The notes beneath the pieces are model-generated. The model made no database searches. It saw only the letters and a list, made by a program, of their open reading frames with translations, and was not told the origin of the DNA. From positions 47,851,139 through 47,915,138 of the forward strand of contig OX377204.1 of NCBI GenBank assembly GCA_947396885.1: a stretch of 64,000 nt of DNA, in the 5' to 3' direction. Below, piece after piece: positions 22,230 through 34,632 of the stretch. The first letter of the stretch is position 1, and every line of letters starts with the position of its first letter. The position numbers and the translations under genes were made by a program. The DNA is from Heligmosomoides polygyrus polygyrus. Its lineage: Eukaryota > Nematoda > Chromadorea > Rhabditida > Heligmosomidae.

Positions 22230-24025
22230 GACTGATCGTTTGAGCAGTTTTATCAGAAATTTCTTGGCGCCCTACTCAGGACTTGCTCCAAGGCTGTCTA
22301 GCGAGCCTTTGGAGTGCGCCGTGAACACTGCATACAGACTCGAACCTTTCAATCGAGGGGGGGGGACAGCTCGCAAATTGCACGCGCGGGCGTCTTCGGA
22401 GCACAATAGCTCTGTCAAGTTGGAACCTTTCAGGTTGCAGCTTGTAGGCAGTCGAACGATCTGCTAGAACGCGAAAGCAGAATGGTTTAGCATAGGAGGG
22501 GGCAATGTTATTGGGGTGCGAAGAGGCAGGTGAGGCTTGTGTGAAGCATTTTTTTTCCGACTTCCGTGGACCACTGCGAGAAGACGCCACAAGCTAACGG
22601 CGTTAAGATGCGTACGCGAACAGAGCGCTTAAGGTACTTTACGACGTCGTGCTCATAGCTCCTCAGCTGCCTAAAGTGCCTTAGCCTCAGCTGCCGTTTT
22701 AGAGCGGCGAAACCTAGCGGTTAGAGTTTCTTGCGCTCCTACTCGCCCAGACTTAAGTTTTCGAAACTCGCAATGGCACCGTTCCGTTCAGCATGGAAAG
22801 AGCTATCGAGCGGTATCAATTTCGACCGATTTTGGAAACATCAATTTTTGACCGTTTCGCATCGAGGACGAGGCCGCGGCGGAAGGACGATGACGTCATC
22901 GAAAAATCGATGTCTTCGAGTTGTGCCACGCTTGATACCATTCGATAGAGCTTTTCATGCTGAATTGAATGATGTCATTTATACTGGGAAAACTGTAATC
23001 TGGGCGAGCAACAGCGCAGAGAACATTTTGTTCGAAACACAATAACTTTGTCGAGTTCAAATCGTTTCGGCTGCAACTGCTGGGTATTGTAGGCAGTAGA
23101 ACGGTATATTAGTATACTAAAGTAGAATGGCTTACCTTGGGAGGGAGCAATGTTACAGCGGAACGAATTTGCAAGTGAGGCTTTTAGGTTTTTTTTCGAA
23201 TTCGGTGAACCACTGCGAGAAGACGCGACGAGCTAATGGTCTCAAAATGCGTATGCGTACAGAACACTTAAGGTACTTTGCGATGCCGGACTCAGAACTT
23301 GTCAGCTCAATAAACTGCCTTAGCCCCATCTGCCCTTTTAGGGCGGCGGACTTAGCGGTTGAAGCTTCCTGCACTCTTACTCGCCCACATTTGGGTTTTT
23401 GACACTCCCAGTAACACCGTTTTCTTCATAACGAAAAGCTCTATCGAATGGTGTCACTCTCGACCAATTTCAAAAAAATCGATTTTTGACAATATCGAGG
23501 AATTGATAGCATTCGATAGAGATGTCCAAGCAGAACAGAAAGGTGTTATTGGGAGTGTCGAAAACCCAAATATGGGCGAGTAAGAGAGCAGGAAACTTCA
23601 ACCGCTAAGTCCGCTGCCCTAAAACGGCAGATGGGGCTAAGGCAGTTTAGGCAGGTGAGAACTTCTGAGCACGTAACCGTAAAGTACCTTAAGTGCTCTG
23701 TTCGCATACGCATTCTGAAGCCGTCAGCTCCCCGCGTCTTCTCGCAGTGGTCCACCAAAATCGGAAAAAATGCGTCACACAAGCCTCACCTGCATATTTG
23801 CACCCCTGTAACATTGCCTCTTCCCAAGCTACACCCTTCTACTCTAACGTACTACTAGACCGTTTTACTGCCTACAAGACCCACGAGTTGCTGATGAAAC
23901 GATTCGAAATTAACAGAGTTATTGTGCTCCGAAGACGTCCGCGCGTGCAATTTAGCGCAACAATGGCTGACGGTCTCCGCGCTATTACTCGCCCAGATTA
24001 CCGTTTTTCCCACGTGAGCATTTTC
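22230..24025. repeat. Fold-back repeat family, three units in tandem and inverted order
   Basis: A unit of about 450-490 bp occurs three times. Copies at about 22383-22850 and 23010-23500 are direct; the copy at about 23520-24005 is inverted relative to them. Shared landmarks are tgcgagaagacgc, gtacttt after cttaaggt, ccttagccccatctgcc and ttactcgccca. The second and third copies form a palindrome with its axis near 23500. No coding capacity is evident. It is probably a non-autonomous DNA transposon, but the termini and duplication are not clear enough to name a superfamily. Confidence 0.7.
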
Positions 24026-24895
24026 TTGTCGCTTATTTTTTGTGACTACCAGGTTTCTTATAAGATTATTCATTGCGACCATCGTGTCAGCAATCTCGTG
24101 TTTGTTCTTCATTATTGCGGATCATCTCTTGAAGTTCGACTCCATTCAGTTCTTTTCTGATGCCGTATACGCAGAGCGGATGAGAAAATGACAACTTCTA
24201 TAACCTGCTGATGGCAATACATCGAAAACCTGGCATTACGCACCAACAAAGGGCTGCCGCCATTTCTACGATTTCAGATAACTGAGTGGCTGGTACCGTG
24301 GAATATAACCGGAGCTAGCCGTGTCATTCGAAAGGAGCAGTGCTCGATTTAGGTGAATAATGGGTAGAACCAACACTGGCCAACCATTCGTGCAGCCTCC
24401 CCTGCGAGCCACAGCTCACTCGAAGGCCGTCGCGGTACGGGCGAGTGCGCCATTCGGTTTCGTCTCGACAGTAGTGCATGAGACGGGCAATTACCTTCCC
24501 TCCTTTGGAACTCGAGAGCGAAATGACCCACTTTCGACCCGAGTCACTGCGCCACTGACACCGTACGAGCCTCCTCAACTCACTTCTACTGCCTCCTCTC
24601 ACTGCTTGGCCGTCGTTATGAAAATCAACTATGAGATTACGTAACATACCGTTGGAGATCTTCCGTACGCGTTTCACTATCACCTGCCTGCTATTCACGT
24701 TGGCGTCTAGTGAGTTCTTTTCCCATTTGCTACAGAGTTCTTCTACACAAAAAAGCCTACAAAGGCGGAGAAATCACTAAGGATAATTCTGCCGTATCAA
24801 TGAATGAATCTGAAATTCGTCACACCCAGAAAGTGTGCCGAATGACTCCATTCTCTTAGCCGCGATAACATTAAAGTAGAGTGCAGCATTACATC
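24026..24895. other. Unassigned DNA between repeats
   Basis: A plus-strand frame of 94 codons at 24360-24644 and a minus-strand frame of 124 codons at 24324-24698 overlap. Neither carries a motif I recognise and no splice pattern is obvious. Confidence 0.35.
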
Positions 24896-24897
24896 TA

Positions 24898-26159
24898 TTA
24901 GGTTGAGTCATAAATTTTGTAACATTTCGTTTTTTTCTGGAATTCGAAGTTAACCCGCTGAAATATTGTACTTTGTTTGAAAGCTTGTTTCCTGGCGACC
25001 ATTTTGAGTTATGAATCATTATTTTTCCTTCTGTTGTTGAAAAGTTTTATCCAATAGAACGATGACCACTCAAAGTGAAAAAATGTCAGCCGAGCTTGAA
25101 GTAATTGAAAAATCATTTTCAATTAGTTCAAGCTCGGCAGCACCCCAGCGGCTGCGTTCATGCACATTCAGAAAGTAACCGGCAAGTTCACACCTAACCG
25201 AATGAATAATTGGAGATAAGCAGTTCCTTTCCACCCAGAAGGGAAACAAAAACAAACCGCTCTCCGGAAGATCAACTGCTGTAAAAAAGGGCGCCTGCGC
25301 CAATCCATCAAGTCGTATTCTTCTCATACCACACTAGGACTGACCGCTGGTCTCCACACCTCCCAGTGAACCACCACTGTTCGGCTGCAGTAGAATGGAA
25401 GGTCGCCAAAATCGCCTTCGTCATTGCCTCACGCTTTGACGGAAACCCATGTAAATCGCTGTGCTTCCGACTGCCGAGAGCTCCGGCACCGATTTGCGAG
25501 GGGGCTTGGACCCAGTCCTAACCAGCAATGAAAAGAGGATGTTTCACTACAGTTTCAAAGCCGGAGACCAATAGCTGAAACACAACCAGCTGGGGGTTCC
25601 GAGGTCAAAACTGGAGCTCCACCGAAGGAAGGTATTGCTGTGCGCTTGATGGATGTGTAGTGGTCCAGTGCACTGGGAGCTGCTCCACTAGTCAAAACAT
25701 CCTTGACGCTTGCTTTCGCCAACAACTCGACCAGATCCAGCAAAAATTAGTGGATAAAGAAGTCGTACGAGCCAATGTTTCATCCACCAGGGCAACAGCA
25801 GACGGCTTATGGCACTTCAGACGCTGGAAAAATCTAGGAACTTGGCTGGACCAAAATTAGGCAACCACCATACGCGGCGGACATTGCGCCGTCGGACTGC
25901 CATCTGCTTCGGTCGATGGATCACTTCCTCCATGGGAGGCGCTTCGCCGAAGTTGATGAGGTCACGGTGGTGGTACACGACTTCTACAGGTCGAACCCGA
26001 CCGAATTCTACAGAGATGTAATCCACTCAGTTCATGGAAAGCAGAAGAATCTCATAGAGAATAAGGGCAATTTCTTCGTTAAGGTCAATCATTTTTTGTG
26101 TTATAATCTTATCTTTGCTTGAAGACGAATTTTGTTGCAAAATTTATGACTCAACCGTA
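24898..26159 (+). mobile_element. Full-length decayed mariner element
   Basis: The left terminal repeat begins TTAGGTTGAGTCATAAATTT and the right end reads aaatttatgactcaaccgta; the inverted repeats match over about 22 bases. TA dinucleotides at 24896-24897 and 26160-26161 are the expected target duplication. The length of 1.26 kb matches complete mariner elements. The coding region is heavily mutated. A 23-bp short-loop palindrome at 25089-25138 lies in its 5' half. Confidence 0.88.
25655..26072 (+). pseudogene. Mariner transposase, C-terminal half, degraded
   Basis: Frames encode SQNILDACFRQQLDQIQQKL, corresponding to the segment before the second catalytic Asp (usually YCQQLD). After a shift, PPYAADIAPSDCHLLRSMDH carries the third catalytic Asp block, followed by FLHGRRFAEVDEVTVVV and EFYRDVIHSVHGKQKN, then ENKGNFFVK near the usual C-terminus. 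The second catalytic block reads RANVSSTRATADG instead of H-D-N-A-R-P-H, so the key Asp is lost. The first half of the transposase is not readable. It is inactive. Confidence 0.8.
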
Positions 26160-26221
26160 TAGTACGTAGATTCACCTAACCAAAATTTTTTCAACAACCG
26201 CTCTCTAATTTCTTGTGCTCT

Positions 26222-26585
26222 GTTCTAGCAAGCTCATTCGCGTGTCACAACTTCCAACCACTCCACAACATTCCGGCAGTTCAAGTTCGCGGTGTGGCTA
26301 CGGCAACTAGCCTTCCACAGGCCGCCGACTACCAGGCCATGGAGAGGTGCCTGTTTATGTCCCCTCCATACAACGCTGAAGGCAAGTTTCCTGATATCCG
26401 TTTCGAAGTGGGTTCTTTCTTCTGTCAAGTGCTCCACGTGTATGCCCCCTATGTCCCTGCCCAACTGCCCTCCGCATGAGGTCCATTTCATTTTTGAATT
26501 ATGGACTGTGAATTCTTGTGTTTTCGTGAAATATACAATTTTCCCCGCTGCAAAGCCGAGCCCTTCAGAGCTGATTTTTACCTGA
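26222..26585 (+). CDS. Candidate exon(s), possibly MAM-like
   Basis: After a ttctag acceptor at 26229 an open frame gives ACHNFQPLHNIPAVQVRG, QAADYQAMERCLFMSPPY and IRFEVGSFFCQVLHVYAP, ending at a TGA near 26479. A following frame begins VHFIFELWTVNSC. The pattern of alternating hydrophobic strands with a Ser-Pro and a late Cys resembles the exons of the MAM gene that starts at 35 kb, and VHFIF resembles its VYFIA block. A gtgtat donor occurs after CQVLH. It lies just after the mariner element. It could be an outlying exon of the same gene or a chance frame. Confidence 0.3.
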
Positions 26586-26589
26586 GTGG

Positions 26590-29533
26590 GCGGCAATGGA
26601 CAAGATCAGGAATATTGTAAAGCAGTTGTATGAAGTTGTTTGCTTAGATAACCTATGTTATATATGTGTATACACTCACCATCAGGACTCGTTAAGTAAC
26701 GTCGCCTTTCAACTGCAAGTGCTCCTTTCGGTGGCATTCTGGACACCGTTTGACTACATTGTCTGAGTTCGTTTACATCAAGAAACGTCAATATTACAAA
26801 AACATCATCAACATCAATATTTGCAGCACCCGTTGCAGGGTTACCTCCTCAACAATGAAATCTAACGAAGTAAGTGAAGTGGCAGCATAAAGCAAAAAGA
26901 AGGAAGTGAAAACCAGATGGGTGTCGGCGGTCCACAAAAAATCGACCTCTAATGGGCCGCTGCAGTGTTACATTCGAAGAATGGAAATCGCGCTGGGCCC
27001 CTATCGTGCTGACAGTCGAAATCTCGGCTCGGTTGGTTGTGAGCTGCTGGCCTTCGACGGGTTCTACACCCTTTGCAGGTTTACCTCCTAGATGGTTGAA
27101 AAATTAATAAATAAACATCTCTGCGTAGCACCTTTTGAGATAACGATTATCAACACAGTATTGCACTGTGGCTTCACTCTGTCTTAAACCATTTGCAGCA
27201 TGGAATTCTTCCACATTCCCGATTCATCTGACGTATTGTGAAGGCGCTGGTTCTGCATCAATTGGAAAGACGCAAAAGGTGCTCCATTTTGGAACACCTT
27301 CCTCTTAGTTTTGAGCGACAGTTTTAACCGTTTCGGACTCCTCAGCACCAGTGGTGATAACTCTGTACATAGTTAACCATTTCATCTACACTAAAAGACT
27401 AGAGAGCAGTGTGTTTGAAGACTACTCAAGGTGAAATGGTAGAATCCAATATCCTCCAATATTTGCACAAGCAACAACGAAGAAGAAGTGGTGTTAGACT
27501 TTGCCGCGAAAATATATGGACATGTTTGAAGCATATGTGCTGTATATTTGAGCAATTTCTACTCGGACCTAGAAACTGGACCTAGAAACGTTGCTAAGTC
27601 GATCGACTTGCATAGCCGACGTTAGGGGGAAACAAAAGCCATCAAATTCAAAAAATGTCCGCGCTTTAGTGACGTGCAGTTTCTAGATGGTTATAGTGGG
27701 CTTTTTCTTTCCCAAAGATTTCCAAGATTTTTCTAAGCTGTCGCCCGAGATCTGAGCTTTACAACGCATATCCTCCTAGAAGGGGTTCGCTGTTCTTCAA
27801 ATGATGCATGAAACTGCAGAATACACGCCACCATGGTCTGCATGGGTTGTTAATTACGCAGCATAGACTACAATAACTTCCTTATATTATATGATGCAGA
27901 AGGGTAGTTTGCCAAGATACGATCCTTTGCAACAGGCCTTGTGCTAAATTAGCCAACAATCACTTGGGCTTCGGCTTTATCTGTCTATTCGTCTGTTCTG
28001 AGGGGGCTTTTTCGATGCTTTCAATCGCTGTATGTCCTACTCAAAGCACCTCAATTCCGCCTTCCACTGTTGCGTCCTCAAGTAATTCGGTTCTAATTTA
28101 GAACCCAAATTTCGACCCAATTCTTGACCATGGTTCTCAAAATTTGAGCCATGAACATTCGCAGCATGAACAGGTTCTTCCACTGTCACGGATAATAGCC
28201 CCCAACCTTACTCTGAGTTAGCTTAAATGGCCTGAGACTACGTGCTTTTTTCTACGTAGATAGTGGAACCTAAAACATCCACCTCGTCATCGCGAAGAGT
28301 GGACAAAAATGGCTGACACATTTGCCCCGACATAACGGCGGAAAGTTTCGGTCCGACCTGATATAAAAAAGGGTTTCACGAGGTAAACTCCTCTACGCGT
28401 TCACTACGCGAGCTAGAACGCGGGCAAGTAGAGCAGCCCGTGACTGCTGGAATGGCCGAGCGCTTGGAGAACCTTCGTTGCTAGCCAGCTGGCACTTCGT
28501 CTCTCTGTTTTAGTGACTGTGCAGGACGGTCCTCGAATTCGTTTCTACACTCTCCCACAAAACTCCTCAGCAAATAGCGGCCACTTCTACTTTGGCCACA
28601 GTCTTTCCCATTTTGTGAGCAAAAAACTGGCTTTTGCGACTTGGTAGCACGAACTGACTGCGCGGCATGTATGCTCAGCGTACATCATTGGGTACCCTTT
28701 AGGACTCAAAATTCTGCGCTCGTGCATGTATTTCTACAAGAAATCGGAAACATCAATTGTACTCTTGACTCTCGAGTAAAATGCACTTTGGAAGACACCA
28801 CCTCAAGCACTTTTATTTTGTTTTGGAGGAACTTGTATGGAAAACGTTCATGCTGCCAGTCCATACATATTGTATCCTCTTCCAGTGGAATTTTAATATC
28901 GCAAAAATAATCTGACTTCTGCAGTAGGATCCATTACAGATGCAAATGGTCTTTTAAAGAGTGGTAGAGAACAATCGGAATTATGATAGTAGAAGTAAAT
29001 CTGTCTGTGAATGTACGAAGATCTTCGTAGGCCGCGAAGCTTCCGTGTTGTGCAGTGCATCCTCCTCGTTGCTTGAGCTCCTTTGCATGCGTGAAATCAA
29101 GGGTGTTCTATCGAGACGGCATCTCAGCCTGCCCCCACTGAAAGCTTTTGAAAATGGGTCATGTTGACACAAATTCGCATTCGGGTGCGATTGCAAGCGA
29201 ATTTGTACAGATTCTCATACCACAAGGCAGCATTTCAACACACGTCTGGAGTGGAGTCTGACTGTGTAATCATTACGGAGCCATTACGCACAGTGGAGCT
29301 TCTGGAAATCTAGCAATCGCCGCTTCAATGCATCTTCCATGTAGTTGCTGAAACGTATCCGGAAATGGTATTGGAACAATGTCCATCTCTTGTGTAAAGC
29401 GCACCCAGTGAGTCTCAAGTGACCTAGACCGAAGTTTTGGCTTTTATAACAAAACAAAAAACATGAGCTGTACATTAGAAGGTAATTGAAAAACTGTTTT
29501 CGTTAGGAAAGATGACTTATTTTCTAAAGCTGC
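26590..29533. other. Unassigned intergenic or intronic DNA
   Basis: No gene or transposon family recognised. A short phrase, ttgcagg(g/t)ttacctcct, occurs at about 26832-26850 and again at 27073-27090, which suggests an old repeat. The longest frame (28641-28910) has no motif. Confidence 0.35.
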
Positions 29534-29983
29534 CTACAAAACTTTCGGTCCTATGTCTAATAGCACATCATTTCGCCATATAAACGAAACGAGTTTGATG
29601 GTGAGATTGGAAGAACAAATAAAGAAGCGGCGCTGGATTGGAAAAAATGTGACGAACTTACCACTGAGTTTTGCATAAAATTCTTCTGAAAAATTTCTAA
29701 CAGCGATCTGGTGAAGGTGAGCGAATACTCTAAGATCTTTCACAGCACATCTCTTACTGACTTCGTACTGAAAAGCATGTGAGTATCTCTGTTTCACCAT
29801 CCTCCGACCTGAGAAGGGCTGTGATATACTGAGAGAAAATCTTTTTTTAATTTGTCGTGCAGCCGCAGAATTTCTGACATTTGCTCTTTTATGAAGTCGA
29901 TTTCGAACTAAGTTTATCAGCATATTACGCCTCACTTTCCTTTGAAATGAATAGAAAATAATAATGTGAAGAAAGTTATGCAA
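29534..29983 (-). CDS. Uncharacterised open frame of 149 codons
   Basis: I do not recognise this frame. It is rich in Arg, Lys and Phe, has no obvious signal peptide or domain motif, and its composition could arise by chance in AT-rich DNA. No promoter, splice or neighbouring context supports expression. It is listed because it is the longest frame in a 4-kb stretch without known repeats. Confidence 0.2.
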   Translation of the reverse strand: MHNFLHIIIFYSFQRKVRRNMLINLVRNRLHKRANVRNSAAARQIKKRFSLSISQPFSGRRMVKQRYSHAFQYEVSKRCAVKDLRVFAHLHQIAVRNFSEEFYAKLSGKFVTFFPIQRRFFICSSNLTIKLVSFIWRNDVLLDIGPKVL

Positions 29984-30189
29984 GCTGCAGATACCCTAAT
30001 TTGTGATCGGCTTTGTATGTTGTCATAGCACTTCGCAACGATGGCGAGTCACTCTCAATCCAATAAGAACTTGGTCTCCATTCATTTGAGAAACTGGGCT
30101 CTTTGTGTAAAGGAAAAGACTTGAGAAGTTGTCAAGGCTTCAATGCTTCATCATTTTCAATGGTGTTTTTCCCGTATGACGGAGCCCGC

Positions 30190-30725
30190 TCTTATAGTGT
30201 GATGACGCCCATTCTTCCGATCAAATGCTTGAACGATATCGGTACCGGCTATCTTCAAGTCCATGTGCAACGTATCTAGCCAACGTTCCTTCGGGCGTCC
30301 TCTGGGTCCTTTTCCTGAGACGTCAAGATTCAGGCCAATCTTAGCTCGAAGGACGTGGTTGCACCATCGAGGATATGCTCGCGCAACTTGTCGACAATCG
30401 GGGCGACACCGAACCTCATATGCTGTCGTTGCGAACGTGCTCCAAACGCGAAACTCCAGTTGTTCACCGTAACATCTTCGTTTCCAATAAACCTATGCGG
30501 CTGTCCATTGAAATGGTCACGGGCCAACACTGAGCACCGTACGTCGCTTCTGGGCGGACGAGTATTCTATAAACCACTAACTGGAGAAGATCAGGTGCAT
30601 CTTGTTGGTGAGCACTCAAGTCAACGAGCGCCATTTGGCCCAGGCTGCACTCATGCGCGCATTCACCTCCAACTTTAGGCTGCCATCGGACGCGACTGTT
30701 GATCCATGATGCGAGGAAAATGCTT
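30190..30725 (-). pseudogene. Old RTE-family fragment
   Basis: On the minus strand, broken frames read MRFGVAPIVDKLREHIL, PEATYGAQCWPV and MALVDLSAHQQ, corresponding to the RTE-B/D blocks FGVEPIADKMREARL, MYGAECWPATKE and WRSLTGVLCDRK in the right order. Many indels and substitutions show that it is older than RTE-B to D. Only the C-terminal third of the RT protein is present. Confidence 0.75.
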
Positions 30726-30838
30726 GAAAAAATGTATTTAAAAGTTCCCAACCTCTCTCTTCTTGCAACATGGTGAGTTATCATGTTGCCAGTATGCTGT
30801 GCCAGACGAAGTTACTTGGTGGGTCTTTATTATTGCGA

Positions 30839-30871
30839 CCTGACGTTTCGACTTTCCGTCGTCTTCAGAGG
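30839..30871 (-). ncRNA. Hammerhead-ribozyme-like motif 1
   Basis: The minus strand reads CCT, CTGAAGA, CGAC-GGAAA-GTC, GAAAC, GTC, AGG. CTGAAGA fits the conserved CUGANGA core, GAC/GTC can form helix II, GAAAC is the second core box, GTC is a permitted cleavage triplet, and the flanking GGCCT/AGGTC can form helix I. Helix III would be very short, as known for the minimal hammerheads of Penelope-like retroelements. A second copy with a different loop lies at 50201-50233. Cleavage activity is not shown. Confidence 0.5.
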
Positions 30872-30965
30872 CCTGAAAGTGGAGCACAGATTTATATTTG
30901 CGCTCTACTCCACCAAGCGCCTTAGGTACCCTAGCATTTCCGACCTACTCTCGGAGCCACTTTAG

Positions 30966-31924
30966 AGAGCTGGAATGTAAGAGACGAACTCATGCATAGG
31001 ATCCACCGTAGAGGCCGATATTCGCCCACGCTAGAAGACCAGTAGAAGCGAATGAGACCCACTCAGGAGGGCTGTTGTCGCCGACCTATCACCTATAATT
31101 CACAGTGAGACACAAATGGCAAGAAGTCACTCGTAACAGAGAGGCACTCATTTCGGTTGTTCGTTGCTGGATTTCTACTAAGAATCCAGAACGCCTCTAA
31201 CGCTTTCCTTGCCGATATCTCCTCCTCAATGCCTAGAATACAACACTTCACCTCTAAGTAGTTCCCGTTGTGTCCATCATATCTATGTTTTCCAAGAGCA
31301 CTGCTTGGTAATCCACGCCTTTTGCTGGGTAGATGTTCCTTTACTGCCAGAATCCTTCCCGTTTCATATATACATATATTTTGCATTGCAGTGCTAAGCA
31401 CTCGGTTTCATAAATTGCTACGGCCTTTGAGCAATCCCCTATCTCCCAGCTGGACATGCAATGCAATTGTCCGATACACACTGCTTATCATAGAGTCTAT
31501 TCCGAATATGTTGCTGCCGTTTTATGTTGTGGTTAGCAATGTTTATTGTTTACTGAAATACTCTGTATAAGACAGGATTGAGATGAAGTGATGTTCGCTA
31601 CGACAACATCATCCTGCAGTTGCGCTCTTACAAAAACTCTTTGAATTTCAGCAGTGAATCTATCAGAGATGAAGGAATACAGGAAAGGTATCCTATTTGT
31701 TCGGGGTGTGTTTTGGCGGTTAGCATGGGACGTGGGCCTATACGAAGCATTGCCGTTTGAAGCGGCTATGTTGGAAGCTAGCTGGATTCTTGTCGTTCGT
31801 TAGGACCTGTATACACTCCCGTTGATGTGCGAGATATGTTGTTTATTACAGCTCGCTTCACAGCAGTAGGATGCGCAGACCTGGCGTGAATTTAGATGTT
31901 TTTGGAGCTTGGCTTACGGTGCTT
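30966..31924. other. Unassigned DNA
   Basis: No coding region or repeat recognised; frames are at most 102 codons and overlap on both strands. Confidence 0.35.
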
Positions 31925-34632
31925 CAGAAACGAACAAGTTTCGAAATATGGTAGGTAACGTGGAGCCATTGCGTTCTCCGATATCATCGATCGCCACTGA
32001 AGATGGTTTTCTCCCGGAAAAATTTTCTATCCTCTGAAGGAAAGAACACGTGAGAGTGAAACTGTGCTTGTTAGAATTTTAAGTCACGAATATTATACAG
32101 TGAAAAGCTAAGCTTCTTCGCAGCGATCTCCGATATGATTTGGCGGATCGTATTTGAATTTTTCGCTTCTCAAGAAATTAATTAATTTTTACCTGAAACA
32201 GACGCACACACGCAAGCAGTTGAAATCTTGCCAGAAAAAGTTTTAAGTCTTGATCAATGCACAGTGTAAAAATCATGGTTTTCTGAAACGAATAGATCGG
32301 GTAAACTCCTAGTCGATATGGCACCGACGTCATAGGAGTGACGAAATTCGACGTTCACAAAAATGACTATATCTCTGTAAGATTTTCAAAATTTGAAAAA
32401 GCTATTAGCTTTAAACTAGGAAAAAGGGTTCCATACAATGTAAAAATCGGTTTTCAAAAACCAGTTCTTCATACGGGGCGGAGACCTTCGATTTTTGTGC
32501 GAAAAAAAATTGAAGTGATATTGCATAAATAACCGTAACTCGGTAAGTTTTTCAAATTTTAAAAAAGTTAATAGCTTTTTGAAAATAAATAATGAGCGCT
32601 CTTCAATGGTTGTAAAAACAGTTTTCAACAGAGAGGTCTTCATAGGGGGCTGTGGGGATTTCATTAGAGATTTTTGCAAAAATCGACCAGAAATCGAACA
32701 CCCGTCTCCTATGAACACCTCCCTATTCAGAAAAGATTCATATGCAACAAAGGATTTAGCACATAACTCCTATTTAGAAAACTTTTGGGATTTTTAAATT
32801 TCGAAAAACGAACTGAGTTATGATCAATTTTATGAAATCACTCCAATGTCGACGGTGCAGAGTTTACGACCAGTTCTTCACAAAATTGATCATAACTTGG
32901 TTCGTTTTTTGAAATTCAAAAATTCCATTAATTTTTTGAAAAGCAGAGAAAAGATGCTTCCTAACCATATAGCAACCAGTTTTCAAAAATGGGGTCTTCA
33001 TACGGGGCGGGGGGTTCGATTTTTGGCACGTATTTCTGCAACAATGAACCAGAAATCGAACCCCCACCGCCCCCATGAAGACCTTCCTGTTGAAAATTAT
33101 TTTTTAGACAGTTAGAAAGCGCTCTTTCTCTAATTTTCAAAAAGCTATTAAATTCTTTAAAATTCGAAGAACTTACCGAGTTACGGTTATTTATACAATA
33201 TCACTTCAATTTTTTCGCACAAAAGTCCAAGGCCTCCGCCCCATATGAATACCTAGCTTTAAAAAACGAATTTATACTATATGAAAACTTTGTTAAGTTT
33301 TTAAAAGGTTATTGGCTTTTTAAAACTTTGAAAATCTTACTGAGTTATAGTCATTTTTGTGAACGTCGAATTTCGCCGCTCCTATGACGTCGGTGCCGTA
33401 TCGACTAGGGCTCGACCCAATCTATTTATTTTAGAAAACCATGATTTTTACACTGTGCATTGAACAAAACTTAGAACTTTTTGTGGCAAAAAACTTTTCA
33501 ACTGTGTGCGTGATCTGTGTCAGGTAAAAAATAATTTTTCTTGAAAAACGAAAAATTTAAATACGATCCGCCCTATTCACATCGGAGATCATTGCGAAGA
33601 AGCTTAGTTTTTTACTGTATTTTACTGTTTTTTTTACTGTATAATACTAATGACTTAAAGTTCCATAGGCACAATTTCACTCTCGCGTGTTCTTTCGTTC
33701 AGAAGATAGAGAATTTTTCCGGGAGAAAACACTCTTTAGTGGCGATCGATGATATCGGAGAACGCAATGGCTCCACGTAACCTACCATGTTCCGGAGTTT
33801 GTTCGACGTCTCTGAAAAATTCACAAAGCTCTTAAAACTAAAAGAAGTGTGGACTCTACGCTTTAAAAAGCAAGTTGTAAAAACAGCGGCTTCCATGTAA
33901 TTAACGGTGTCAAAATTTTTCGGCAAATCATACAAATCGAAGCGTTTGTTCATACAGAGGATCGTTTCAGAAAAACAGGTTTAATTACATTGTGTCAAAC
34001 TGTGGCTTAAAATTTTATAGGGTACAAGTTCACTTTCTGATGCTGTTTCCTGCAGAAGAGAGAAAATTGTTTCCGTGACAAGTCCATCCCCCCGGTTGCC
34101 ATTCCGACATCGCTTCGAAGAGCGCTTCCAAAAATCTAGTAGGAAAAGCACTTAAGTCAGCTTTAGCAATTAACACTCGACATTGACATAGACTACAACT
34201 TCGAATGCAGATGTTGCTCCTTCAGGTACAAAAATGTGCCGTGTCCATGAGATGCTCCGAAAGCCTGAGAAGTTGAACTCGTTATTAATTCGATAACTGC
34301 TCTCAAAAGTGCTTTTTTCAACTGTAAACAAACAGAATATTATTATCAAAGATCACACACACAAAACCTTTATCAGCGTTTTTTCTAACAAATTACTAAA
34401 TTAAACAGTTACTCAGTAGCACTCTTTCTCGAACTAATCTGACATAGTCGATGCCACACCTGGAAAGAAGGGCTTATTAAAGGGTACAAAAATCGCATTA
34501 AAAATTGCAAAAATTCAATGCGGATAGAAAATGAAGCGGCGGTCTACACAAGGTGGAGGTCGTACCAGATCCACTTTGTGGGGAAGGTCGTAAATTTTCG
34601 GCAAAAATCGAGCCCCACGCTTAACCCGAATC
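31925..34632. mobile_element. Diverged relative of hAT1, left end missing
   Basis: A long inverted repeat with its axis near 32850: 31930-32040 pairs with 33690-33790, and 32280-32560 with 33160-33420. It shares with hAT1 the phrases ataaaattttaagt and taactcggtaag, and the small G-rich hairpin units (32637-32714 and 32996-33080). The right end, ccccacgcttaaccc at 34617-34631, matches the hAT1 terminus with one substitution, and the subterminal ggtcgta motifs recur at 34558-34592. The left terminus is not recognisable, so the element is truncated. Confidence 0.7.
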
